Source: CAZMHN01 sp964566145
GTDB taxonomy: Bacteria > Patescibacteriota > Patescibacteriia > Veblenbacterales > UBA10138
NCBI GenBank assembly: GCA_964566145.1
Contig: CAZMHN010000016.1
Span: 1-21,031, forward strand
Reading direction: 5' to 3'
Length of the DNA: 21,031 nt
Shown here: positions 14,493 through 21,031 of the stretch, piece after piece
Position numbering within the stretch: position 1 is the stretch's first letter
Layout: each line of letters starts with the position of its first letter
Made by a program: the position numbers and the translations under genes
The notes under the pieces: model-generated
The model's input: only the letters and a program-made list of their open reading frames with translations
Told to the model about the DNA's origin: nothing
Databases searched by the model: none

Positions 14493-14529
14493 GCCGCGGG
14501 CGCCGATGGCCTTTTGGGCCTGATTTAGG

Positions 14530-14535
14530 TATACT
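14530..14535 (+). promoter_or_regulatory. Possible -10 box before the polytopic membrane protein gene
   Basis: TATACT in the gap after ftsH, with only a weak -35 (GGCCTT-like) at the right distance. It would give a leader of about 70 nt containing the hairpin at 14562-14592. Confidence 0.35.
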
Positions 14536-14561
14536 GATGGCGTTCATATCAGTGCTTTGAT

Positions 14562-14592
14562 GGGCGTAAACGCGTGCTTCACGCGGGCGCCC
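14562..14592 (+). promoter_or_regulatory. Two-part hairpin directly before a Shine-Dalgarno
   Basis: An inner perfect 6-bp stem (14571-14576 with 14580-14585) and an outer 5-bp stem (14562-14566 with 14588-14592) form one structure ending 1 nt before the AAGGAGG at 14594-14600. The Shine-Dalgarno itself is 11 nt from the ATG. Confidence 0.5.
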
Positions 14593-14611
14593 GAAGGAGG
14601 AAGATAAAATC

Positions 14612-15655
14612 ATGAGAATCTACCGCGACATCATACGTTCCGCCTGGCACATCCTCTGGCGCTACCCGTGGCTGTGGCCGTTCGGTCTTTTGGCCGCGGC
14701 GGCGGGGAACGGCGGTGAGTTCGGCATTCTGGTATCCAAGGTTGACGCCATAGCCCAACAGGCCAGTTTTCTGACCGGCTTGAGGCAAGCCATTGTTTCG
14801 CATCGCTTCGAACAAAGCCTGACGGATCTCGGCTACTCCCTAAGCCAGCGTCCGCTCGTCACCTTCGGTGCGTTCCTGCTCCTGGGACTGGTGGCGCTCA
14901 TCATAGTCTGGCTCATCATAGTTTCCCAGGCCGCCATCATCAGCGCTTCCGGGAGCCTGGCGGCGAACAAAGCATCTTCTTTCACTCAAGCCGCCCTGAC
15001 AGGCAACCGGCACTTCTGGCCCATTCTACTGCTCAACGTTCTGGCTCGGCTGGCCACCTACTTGATCATGGCTGTGGCGGTGCTCCCGTTCATAATATCT
15101 TTCCTGGCACAGCCGAATGCCGCCTCAAGCCTGGACTCGCTTGTGCTCATTTCATTCATCATCTTCGTACCACTGGCCGTCATCATATCGTTCATTCTGA
15201 AGTTCGCGGCCATCTCCGTGGTAATGGAAAACGCACCTTGGTGGGAAGCGCTCTCAAGGGCGGTCAACCTCTTCTTCAGGAACTGGCTGGTCAGCCTGGA
15301 AATGGCCGGCATCATCTTTGCGGTCAACCTGGTGATGAGCATGGCTGTGTTCATGCTCACCGCCAATACGCTCCTGGGGCTCCCCTTCTCGTACTACCTC
15401 ACCAGCTTCTCGTTCGTAACGTTCCTGAGGTACCTGCCTGCCATGTTGCTCATCCTGGCGGCAGGGACGTGGTTCAGCACCTTTACCTATGCGGCTTGGA
15501 CCGTGCTGTTCCTGCGCCTGCGTTCCGGACAGCTGATACCCAAGCTCCTTAGGCTGACCGACGAGGTACCGGAATACATGGGCCGGTGGCTGGGGCCGGC
15601 GAGTTCGCCCGTAAGGAACGCGCGGCCGTCCGTAAGGGCCAGGCGCGCCCGCTAG
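14612..15655 (+). CDS. Polytopic integral membrane protein, unknown function
   Basis: A 347-aa protein with about six hydrophobic segments. It starts MRIYRDIIRSAWHILWRYPWLWPFGLLAAAAG, and the remaining helices lie mainly between residues 85 and 310. Between them are amphipathic stretches such as WWEALSRAVNLFFRNW, a pattern seen in DUF-type membrane proteins related to the GlpQ-type membrane domain, but I cannot assign it with confidence. The C-terminus is basic (RPSVRARRAR) and probably cytoplasmic. The start is well supported by AAGGAGG at 14594-14600. It is followed by a strong terminator and probably forms its own unit. Confidence 0.8.
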   Translation: MRIYRDIIRSAWHILWRYPWLWPFGLLAAAAGNGGEFGILVSKVDAIAQQASFLTGLRQAIVSHRFEQSLTDLGYSLSQRPLVTFGAFLLLGLVALIIVWLIIVSQAAIISASGSLAANKASSFTQAALTGNRHFWPILLLNVLARLATYLIMAVAVLPFIISFLAQPNAASSLDSLVLISFIIFVPLAVIISFILKFAAISVVMENAPWWEALSRAVNLFFRNWLVSLEMAGIIFAVNLVMSMAVFMLTANTLLGLPFSYYLTSFSFVTFLRYLPAMLLILAAGTWFSTFTYAAWTVLFLRLRSGQLIPKLLRLTDEVPEYMGRWLGPASSPVRNARPSVRARRAR

Positions 15656-15667
15656 CTTCCCGCTCCC

Positions 15668-15696
15668 ACAAACTCCCCCAGGGGGAGTTTGTTTTC
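15668..15696 (+). terminator. Rho-independent terminator after the membrane protein gene
   Basis: Arms 15668-15678 and 15682-15692 form a perfect 11-bp stem with a 3-nt loop, followed by TTTTC. It begins 12 nt after the stop codon and rules out the long upstream start of the next frame. Confidence 0.85.
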
Positions 15697-15742
15697 TGCT
15701 TCTCAAGACCGCCCGCGCTTGCTACAGTTAGTGTGCAAACCT

Positions 15743-17422
15743 ATGCCAAAGACCGCGAAGATAACGCTGGCTTCGGAAGAAACCGCCGGACAGTTCAGCG
15801 AAAAAATGCAGGACCTGGCCTTGAAGGACAAGGAACGGGAAGTTGCCGCTGCGGCCCAATCACTTGGCATTCCCTATGTGGACCTGACGAACTTCCTGCC
15901 TTCGATTGAAGCGCTGTCCCTCATTACCGAAGACGACGCCAGACGCTTGAAGCTGGTGCCTCTCCTGTATGAGAACGACGAAGTGCGGCTGGGCACGGAC
16001 GATCCGGCTAACCCGGAGCTTGAGCCGTTCATTGAAGGCCTCAAGGCCAGGCACCCGGCGCGGTACGCTCTCTACCTCATCTCCCCCCACAACCTCGAAC
16101 GCGCCCTGAAGCACTACGAACGAGTGGCCAAGATCCGTCCGCAAACATCAGGCGTGACCATTGCCGAAAGCGACCTAAAAAAATACCAGGGCCAAAGCTG
16201 GAATTTCAAGCGCGTCGAGGAGCTATTGAAAAGCTCGACCCTGACCGAACTCGTAACCATCATTGTGGCCGGGGCCATGGAAATGCGCGCCTCCGACATC
16301 CACATCGAGGCCGAGCCCGACGGCATCGCCATACGGTATCGCATCGACGGCACCCTGCACATTGTGGCCCAGGTGGCCAAGAGCATGTGGCCACAGGTGG
16401 TATCGCGCCTCAAGCTTCTGTCCAAGCTGAAGCTGAATATTACGACCGAACCGCAGGACGGACGCTTTACCATCTACCTGGCCAATGACCAGGTCGACGT
16501 GCGCGTTTCCACCATCCCGACGGCCTACGGAGAATCCGTCGTCATGCGCCTTTTGCGCTCGTCCGCCGCGGGTCTTGCTTTCGAAGACCTGGGTCTCAGG
16601 GGCCAGGCGTTCGAAGATGTAAAACGGGAAATCACCAGGCCGAACGGCATGATACTGGCCACCGGCCCGACCGGAAGCGGCAAAACAACCACGTTGTATG
16701 CCGTACTGAATAAATTGAACGCGCCGGAGAAGAAGATCATCACCCTGGAAGACCCTGTCGAGTACAAGCTTAAAGGCATCAACCAGAGCCAGATAGACCA
16801 CAGCAAGGGATACGACTTCGCCAAAGGCCTGAAAGCCGTCCTGCGGCAGGACCCGCAGATAGTCATGGTGGGAGAGATACGAGATTTCGAAACGGCGGAC
16901 ATTGCCATCAACGCCGCTCTCACCGGCCACCTGGTCATTTCCACCATCCACACGAACAGCGCGGCCGGAGCCATCCCCCGCTTCATGGCGATGGGGATAA
17001 AACCCTACCTCCTATCACCGGCCCTGAACTGCATCGTCGGTCAACGGCTAGTGAGGCGTCTATGCCAGGACTGCAAGCGCCCGGTCAAGTTGCCGGAGGA
17101 AACCCTGGCGCGCATAACGGAAATTCTGGAAAAACTTCCTGCACGGGTAAAGGAACGGCCGGACCTAAAGCGTCTCTCTTTCTATGAAGCGCCTGGTTGC
17201 GACAAATGCGGGCACTTGGGGTTCAAGGGCCGCATCGGCATTTACGAGGTCATGACCATGAACCCCGAAGTGGAAAAGCTCATATTCGGCAATCAGGCGC
17301 CTGAAGCTGAACTGCAGGACATAGCCGTGAAACACGGCATGGTAACCATGGCGCAGGACGGCCTTCTGAAAGCACTAGACGGCATTACTTCCGTGGAAGA
17401 AGTGTTCAAAGTGGCGGAATAA
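15743..17422 (+). CDS. pilB: Type IV pilus/type II secretion assembly ATPase (PilB/GspE family)
   Basis: A cytoplasmic hexameric ATPase that powers pilus extension or secretion. The start is the ATG at 15743 (559 aa); the open frame extends back to 15689, but that start lies in the preceding terminator. Visible parts: an N-terminal MshEN/T2SSE_N-type domain (about 35-125), then the ATPase core with Walker A GPTGSGKT (308-315), Asp box ITLEDPVEY (333-341), Walker B IVMVGEIRD (373-381) and His box TGHLVISTIHTNSA. A four-Cys zinc site (Cys441, 444, 486, 489) marks the PilB/GspE side of the family and not PilT. No pilC, pilin or pilT genes are in the window, so the choice between pilus and secretion rests on the lineage, where type IV pili are common. 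TACAGT at 15723-15728 could be a -10 box, 14 nt before the ATG. Confidence 0.93.
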   Translation: MPKTAKITLASEETAGQFSEKMQDLALKDKEREVAAAAQSLGIPYVDLTNFLPSIEALSLITEDDARRLKLVPLLYENDEVRLGTDDPANPELEPFIEGLKARHPARYALYLISPHNLERALKHYERVAKIRPQTSGVTIAESDLKKYQGQSWNFKRVEELLKSSTLTELVTIIVAGAMEMRASDIHIEAEPDGIAIRYRIDGTLHIVAQVAKSMWPQVVSRLKLLSKLKLNITTEPQDGRFTIYLANDQVDVRVSTIPTAYGESVVMRLLRSSAAGLAFEDLGLRGQAFEDVKREITRPNGMILATGPTGSGKTTTLYAVLNKLNAPEKKIITLEDPVEYKLKGINQSQIDHSKGYDFAKGLKAVLRQDPQIVMVGEIRDFETADIAINAALTGHLVISTIHTNSAAGAIPRFMAMGIKPYLLSPALNCIVGQRLVRRLCQDCKRPVKLPEETLARITEILEKLPARVKERPDLKRLSFYEAPGCDKCGHLGFKGRIGIYEVMTMNPEVEKLIFGNQAPEAELQDIAVKHGMVTMAQDGLLKALDGITSVEEVFKVAE

Positions 17423-17452
17423 AAACGACGGGCCGCCTTGTAAGGTGGCCCG
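17421..17452 (-). terminator. Terminator between the convergent pilB and 75-aa genes
   Basis: Arms 17429-17439 and 17442-17452 form an 11-bp stem with a 2-nt loop. On the minus strand it is followed by GUCGUUUUU, a good terminator for the 75-aa gene; on the plus strand the U-run is missing, but it probably also ends pilB. Confidence 0.75.
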
Positions 17453-17467
17453 CTTATAGATGCTTCC

Positions 17468-17695
17468 TCAGTCCTGAATGACGTAGATGAGCTCAGTGAC
17501 CTGCTCTTTGAGGTCAGGCGGGGCCGTAAACACAGCCACCGCGCCCTCATGCTGGCCGCCAATGACGACCCTGAGCTTGGCGTTTTCGCCATAGAGCCGG
17601 CCTTCCGTCTTGCCGTCCGCCACAATCTGCCGGAGCACCTCGTGCACGTTCCTCTCAAGGGTTTCTCCGACAATGATTTTTGTGAACTCAGTCAT
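17468..17695 (-). CDS. Hypothetical protein, 75 aa
   Basis: A small soluble protein (MTEFTKIIVGETLERNVHEVLRQI at the start is longer than needed to identify it; no family is recognised). Mixed alpha/beta pattern, no Cys, no membrane segment. The start is supported by AGAGGAAG about 7 nt before the ATG at 17695. It lies 39 nt downstream of the kinase gene with no terminator between, so the two are probably co-transcribed, and it ends at a good terminator. A role tied to the kinase is possible but unsupported. Confidence 0.65.
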   Translation of the reverse strand: MTEFTKIIVGETLERNVHEVLRQIVADGKTEGRLYGENAKLRVVIGGQHEGAVAVFTAPPDLKEQVTELIYVIQD

Positions 17696-17734
17696 AGCTC
17701 TTCCTCTTTATCTTGGGAGTTTGGTTTTTCACGA

Positions 17735-18445
17735 TTAAGAAGTTCGCGGAATGCTAACATTTTTACCCAATCCTGTCAAGTGTTTCTCAATATCAATCCT
17801 AAGTTGTCGCAAGCTCTGCAAATCATCACGGAAGTGGTTCATCTCGCCGCGAAGAGTATCCGGTTGGTTATAGGGGTCCTCGTCGCCAAAGGCATAAGTA
17901 GCGTTGCCGAAGTCTATGATGACCGGATCGCCGGTAGCCTCTTCTACCATCAAGTTACCACGCCACACGTCCCGATGGTGATACCCCTCAGCATGCATGC
18001 GCTCGAACATTTCTTTGGCTTTCTTCCAATAACGCTCGTGGTCATATTTAGCCGGCAACTGAACCCCGCGCACGACCACATCATCCCAACTACACCCGTT
18101 TATAGTTTCCATTGCCAAAAAGGCACGTCCGTCCGCGGCTTCAGCAGCCAAAAAAGGCAATGGTACGCGGACGCCAAGGTCGTGAACCTTCTGTTGGTAG
18201 TTGAATTCGGCTTCTATGTCGTTTACCGTATGCTCCGAGTGCACGTCAGGTATCATCTTTACGCAGGTGCCCGTGAATTCCGGACTGCCTTCATGGGCTC
18301 TCACGGTGCCTAGCTTGCCACTGCCCAACTCAACGCCGAACTCGGATACATACGCCACAAGCTCATGCAATTGCTTGTTGCGCTCTGCGTCGCGCTCAAC
18401 GTCTTCGGCTACAACCTCGTAAAGGGTTTCGAACTTGGGCCCCAT
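17735..18445 (-). CDS. Small protein-kinase-like protein with HRD and DFG motifs
   Basis: A 236-aa protein with the core of the protein-kinase fold. Visible are a glycine loop LGSGKLGTV (about 40-48), a VAIK-type lysine in TCVKMI (Lys63), a helix-C Glu candidate near EAEF, the catalytic loop HHRDVWRGN (Asp159, Asn164) and DFG (Asp178). The canonical Lys two residues after the catalytic Asp is Trp, so it differs from ordinary Hanks-type Ser/Thr kinases and is closer in style to RIO, LPS-kinase or APH-like small kinases; the substrate is unknown. There is no membrane segment or sensor domain. The start at 18445 is chosen over the TTG at 18454 because the predicted transcription start lies between them. 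The promoter is embedded in the end of valS. Codon use looks more AT-rich than its neighbours. Confidence 0.75.
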   Translation of the reverse strand: MGPKFETLYEVVAEDVERDAERNKQLHELVAYVSEFGVELGSGKLGTVRAHEGSPEFTGTCVKMIPDVHSEHTVNDIEAEFNYQQKVHDLGVRVPLPFLAAEAADGRAFLAMETINGCSWDDVVVRGVQLPAKYDHERYWKKAKEMFERMHAEGYHHRDVWRGNLMVEEATGDPVIIDFGNATYAFGDEDPYNQPDTLRGEMNHFRDDLQSLRQLRIDIEKHLTGLGKNVSIPRTS

Positions 18446-18457
18446 AAATATCAAATG

Positions 18458-18486
18458 ATGCTACACCGCAGAGCTGTCTTTGTCAA
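18458..18486 (-). promoter_or_regulatory. Kinase promoter embedded in the last codons of valS
   Basis: Minus strand -35 TTGACA (18486-18481), 17-bp spacer, -10 TAGCAT (18463-18458). The first three bases of the -10 are the valS TAG stop codon. The -10 ends 12 nt before the kinase ATG. Confidence 0.6.
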
Positions 18487-20878
18487 TCCCTAGTGCCAAA
18501 GACACTTCGGGGGTATCAAACCTATCCCAACCCGTACCCGCCTGGGACACTATTCGCACCTTGGTGCGCAATCCCTCTATCAGTGATTTATTGGCTTGCA
18601 TGAGATCCGACGGCCGAAGCGGCGCCACATCCATCACCCTGTCTGATGCGATCTTTTGCTCTGCCCTGTAATTGCGAATGGCTGTGATGATGTTCTGGAC
18701 CTTGCGGAATTCCTTTTCCGCCGCACTGTCTTTAGCTGGCAACGCGGCGGGCCACTTCTGCACCATGAGCATGTCTGCGCTTTCGCCGAACGATTCCCGC
18801 CACAGAGTTTCCGTTACGAACGGCGTGTACGGGTGCCAAAGCTTCAACAGCTGGGTCATAAGGTAGGAAAGGATGTCGGCCTTGCCGCCCTCGAGCTTGG
18901 CGACTTCCAGATACCAATCGGCCAGCTCGTGCCAGGTGAAATCGTACAAAGCCTCGCCCGCCTCCGAGAACGCGTAATCCTCTACCTTGCCTGTCACCAG
19001 CGATGCGATGACGGCAAAGCGTGACAAAATCCATTTGTCCGCCAGCGTCGCGGGGCGGGGGGGCTCGTTCAGCACCCGAAGATCCGCCGTCAGGTTGGCG
19101 AAGCGCACGATGTTCCAAAGCTTGTTCACGAAGTTCCGGTACCCGGCTATCTTCTCCTCGTACAGCCTGAAATCGTTGCCGGGCGTGGTGCCGATTATCA
19201 TGGAAAGCCGCAAAGCGTCGGCCCCGTACTTCCCTATCATCTCAATGGGGTCTATGCCGTTCCCAAGGCTCTTGGACATTTTCCTTCCCTGCTTGTCCCG
19301 CACCAGCCCGTGCAGGTACACCGTGCGGAACGGAATGTCCTTCAGGGCGTAGCCGGCCATCAGTACCATGCGGGCCACCCAGAAGAACAAAATGTCATAC
19401 CCGGTTTCCATGACCGAGGTGGGGTGGTAGGCCGCAAGGTCCTTGGTCTTATCCGGCCACCCCAAAGTGGAGAAAGTCCACAAAGAAGACGAGAACCAGG
19501 TGTCGAGAGTGTCAGAGTCCTGTTCGAGTTTCCCCCCGCACTTATGGCACGACCCAGGCGCCGCCTGAGCCACCTGCCACTCGCCGCAACCGGTGCACTT
19601 CCACGCCGGTATGCGGTGCCCGAACCATATCTGCCTGGAAATGCACCAGTCGTGCAGGTTGTTCATCCAGTGCTCGTACACTTTCACGAACCTGTCCGGA
19701 ACTATGCGGATGCGGCCGCTGGATACTGCCTTCAGCGCCAACTGCTTCAAGGTTGTCCGCTTCATGAATCCGTAACGGAACGGCTTGTCCACGGCCACGA
19801 ACCACTGCTCACTAGGCAAGGGCTCCACGGGCGTGCCGCACCTATAGCACACGGACAGATTGTTCACATACTCATCGTCAATGCGTTCGACCAGGCCTTT
19901 AGCTGTCAAAGCCTCGACTATCTTCTGCCTGGCCTCGTCCACCTTGAGGCCGGCGAACGAGCCCGCATTCGCGGTCAGCCGGCCGTCCTGGCCTATGATG
20001 TCCACCACCTCAAAGCCGTACTTCTGCGCCAGCTCGAAATCAACGAAGCTGTGCGCCGGCGTAATGGTCATGGCGCCGGTCCCGGTTTCCATCTCGGCCA
20101 CCGGGTCGGCTACGACCCTGGCCTTCACCGTGCCGTCTATCCACGGCACGCCGAATTCCCTGCCCACGTACTGCCGATAACGGTCATCGTCAGGATGCAC
20201 GATTATGACCTTATCCAGCACCTTGGTTTCTGGCCTGGCCGTACCTATGACTATGGGCCCGTACTTCAGGTAGTAGAACTTGGCCTTCTGCTCCTTATAA
20301 TCCACCTCATCGTCCGCCAGCGTCGTACCGCACCGGTGGCACCAGTTCACAATGCGCTTGCCGCGATAAATTAGCCCGTCGCCGTGCATGCGCACGAACA
20401 CCTCCCGTACGGCCCGGGACAACCCTTCGTCCAGGGTGTAGCGTTCCCGCGACCAATCGCAGGAAGCTCCCATGGCGCGCACTTGGGCGCGTATGGTGAC
20501 GCGGGAAGACTGGGCGAACTCGTTGACCCGGCGCACGAATTCTTCGCGTCCGTAATCGAACCGGCGCTTGCCTTCCTCCTTCTGCAGTTTCTTCTCGACC
20601 ACGTTCTGCGTGGCGATGGCGGCGTGATCGGTCCCTGGCACCCACAGCGCGCGCTTGCCCTTGAGGCGCCAGAAACGTACCATGAGGTCTTGAATGGCCA
20701 GCATGGTCGCATGCCCCAGATGCAAGATGCCGGTGGCATTGGGCGGCGGCAGGGCAATGCTGAACGGCTCGCCAGAGTTGGGGAGATTTTCGGGATTGAA
20801 GTACCCCGATCCTTCCCACTGCTTGTAAGTATCAGCTTCGTAGCTTGATGGCTGGTAGGCTTTCGGCAGTTCTTTCAT
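18461..20878 (-). CDS. valS: Valyl-tRNA synthetase
   Basis: ValRS is a class I enzyme that charges tRNA-Val and edits mischarged threonine. The 805-aa protein starts at the ATG at 20878 (MKELPKAYQP). Visible parts: HIGH motif HLGH (53-56), a CP1 editing domain (about 195-345), zinc-type Cys pairs CHRC (180-183), CYRC (344-347), CTGC (428-431) and CHKC (444-447), and KMSKS (533-537, in GRKMSKSLGN). The anticodon-binding helical domain follows (about 610-750). The C-terminal coiled-coil arm of E. coli ValRS (951 aa) appears missing or much reduced. The mRNA leader carries a T-box element, so expression should respond to uncharged tRNA-Val. Confidence 0.96.
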   Translation of the reverse strand: MKELPKAYQPSSYEADTYKQWEGSGYFNPENLPNSGEPFSIALPPPNATGILHLGHATMLAIQDLMVRFWRLKGKRALWVPGTDHAAIATQNVVEKKLQKEEGKRRFDYGREEFVRRVNEFAQSSRVTIRAQVRAMGASCDWSRERYTLDEGLSRAVREVFVRMHGDGLIYRGKRIVNWCHRCGTTLADDEVDYKEQKAKFYYLKYGPIVIGTARPETKVLDKVIIVHPDDDRYRQYVGREFGVPWIDGTVKARVVADPVAEMETGTGAMTITPAHSFVDFELAQKYGFEVVDIIGQDGRLTANAGSFAGLKVDEARQKIVEALTAKGLVERIDDEYVNNLSVCYRCGTPVEPLPSEQWFVAVDKPFRYGFMKRTTLKQLALKAVSSGRIRIVPDRFVKVYEHWMNNLHDWCISRQIWFGHRIPAWKCTGCGEWQVAQAAPGSCHKCGGKLEQDSDTLDTWFSSSLWTFSTLGWPDKTKDLAAYHPTSVMETGYDILFFWVARMVLMAGYALKDIPFRTVYLHGLVRDKQGRKMSKSLGNGIDPIEMIGKYGADALRLSMIIGTTPGNDFRLYEEKIAGYRNFVNKLWNIVRFANLTADLRVLNEPPRPATLADKWILSRFAVIASLVTGKVEDYAFSEAGEALYDFTWHELADWYLEVAKLEGGKADILSYLMTQLLKLWHPYTPFVTETLWRESFGESADMLMVQKWPAALPAKDSAAEKEFRKVQNIITAIRNYRAEQKIASDRVMDVAPLRPSDLMQANKSLIEGLRTKVRIVSQAGTGWDRFDTPEVSLALGIDKDSSAV

Positions 20879-20887
20879 AAATAAATG

Positions 20888-20913
20888 ACACCAATCCAAA
20901 ATGGGATTCGTGT
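20888..20913 (-). promoter_or_regulatory. Hairpin between the T-box antiterminator and the valS start
   Basis: Arms 20888-20897 and 20904-20913 form a 9-bp stem with one mismatch and a 6-nt loop, followed on the minus strand by UCAUUUAUUU and the ATG. It shares two nucleotides with the outer antiterminator helix, so the two are partly exclusive. It may be a weak terminator or a start-site sequestering hairpin. Confidence 0.45.
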
Positions 20914-20951
20914 AAGGGCCCCGCGGAACTCACGGGACGGTACCACCTTAC
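20912..20951 (-). promoter_or_regulatory. T-box antiterminator (or antisequestrator) element
   Basis: Helix A1 pairs GUAAGG (20951-20946) with CCUUAC (20917-20912) perfectly. The 7-nt bulge UGGUACC (20945-20939) carries UGGU, complementary to a tRNA ACCA end, as expected for tRNA-Val with discriminator A. Helix A2 pairs GUCCCG (20938-20933) with CGGGGC (20923-20918), one U-G pair. The order helix-bulge-helix is exactly that of known T-box antiterminators. Confidence 0.85.
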
Positions 20952-21031
20952 TTGCCCCGCCGCAGGCGGGACCGCTTCTTCCTGCTCGCTATGACGGGCG
21001 GACCCCGGGGAGGTCTACTTGCCCGCCGCGA

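Larger units (their letters stand above)
20879..21031 (-). promoter_or_regulatory. T-box riboswitch leader of valS (3' part; the 5' part lies beyond the window)
   Basis: T-box leaders read the charging state of one tRNA: the stem I specifier pairs with the anticodon and a UGGN bulge pairs with the tRNA 3' end when it is uncharged. The minus strand contains the T-box sequence AAGGUGGUACCG (20949-20938), close to the family consensus, 60 nt upstream of valS. Its antiterminator folds completely (see 20912-20951). Upstream lie a CCCGCC/GGCGGG hairpin (20957-20971 area) in the position of stem III, and a second hairpin (about 20994-21027) with an AAGUA internal loop. Stem I with its specifier is cut off or only partly present, so the Val specifier cannot be checked. 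Identity of the aminoacyl class rests on the downstream gene. Confidence 0.8.

Noticed and set aside
14491..14515. Terminator after ftsH (AGGCC/GGCCT stem followed by TTTT)
   Set aside because: The stem is only 5 bp with a 12-nt GC-rich loop and an alternative pairing competes; not strong enough to annotate.
15689..15742. Longer PilB starting at 15689
   Set aside because: The codons overlap the upstream Rho-independent terminator; the downstream ATG at 15743 begins sequence in keeping with the family.
20900..20960. Reading the GGTACC region as a plus-strand element
   Set aside because: GGTACC is palindromic, but only the minus strand gives the T-box consensus, the A1/bulge/A2 order and a downstream synthetase gene.
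1..21031. Alternative genetic code (UGA as Gly)
   Set aside because: smc, the two zinc-ribbon genes and others end at TGA just before terminators, promoters or the next gene, and no conserved protein is interrupted by TGA.

Overview
The window looks like a piece of a Candidate Phyla Radiation (Patescibacteria, probably Parcubacteria-like) chromosome with moderately high GC. The reasons are the very tight gene packing, housekeeping genes in unusual company (smc, rpsP and khpA; rpmF, nusB and rnc; gyrA), short versions of large proteins (SMC of about 871 aa, ValRS of about 805 aa, S1 with four domains), an isolated type IV pilus ATPase and several small unknown proteins. TGA ends several genes, so the code is standard, not the UGA=Gly code of Gracilibacteria/SR1. 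The lineage call is inference from gene content; no 16S is present.

Layout, left to right. 1-11,108 is transcribed leftward: a DUF475/TerC-type membrane protein cut by the left edge, khpA, rpsP, smc, two overlapping small zinc-ribbon genes, then rnc-nusB-rpmF (transcribed rpmF first), gyrA preceded by a small one-TM protein and a metallo-beta-lactamase-fold hydrolase, and two unknown genes, one with a glycine-rich membrane hairpin. 11,115-11,366 is a divergent intergenic region. 11,367-17,422 is transcribed rightward: rpsA-like S1 protein, ftsH, a polytopic membrane protein and a pilB/gspE ATPase. 17,468-20,878 is leftward again: a 75-aa unknown, a small HRD/DFG-type kinase and valS. The right end holds the 3' part of a T-box riboswitch leader for valS, with a complete antiterminator element.

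Most transcription units can be given a sigma70-like promoter by eye (TTGAxx, 16-17 bp, TAxxxT), and many end in clear hairpins. Two structural habits stand out. Several promoters put the -10 hexamer only 10-12 nt before the start codon, predicting leaderless or ultrashort-leader mRNAs. In several places the U-tract or hairpin of one gene's terminator overlaps the -35 of the next gene. The most interesting items are the valS T-box, the SMC with no recognisable hinge, the RNase III with Asn at a normally Asp metal-binding position, a perfect 24-bp palindrome just upstream of the khpA promoter, and the small unknown genes. No tRNA, rRNA, CRISPR array or insertion sequence was seen.
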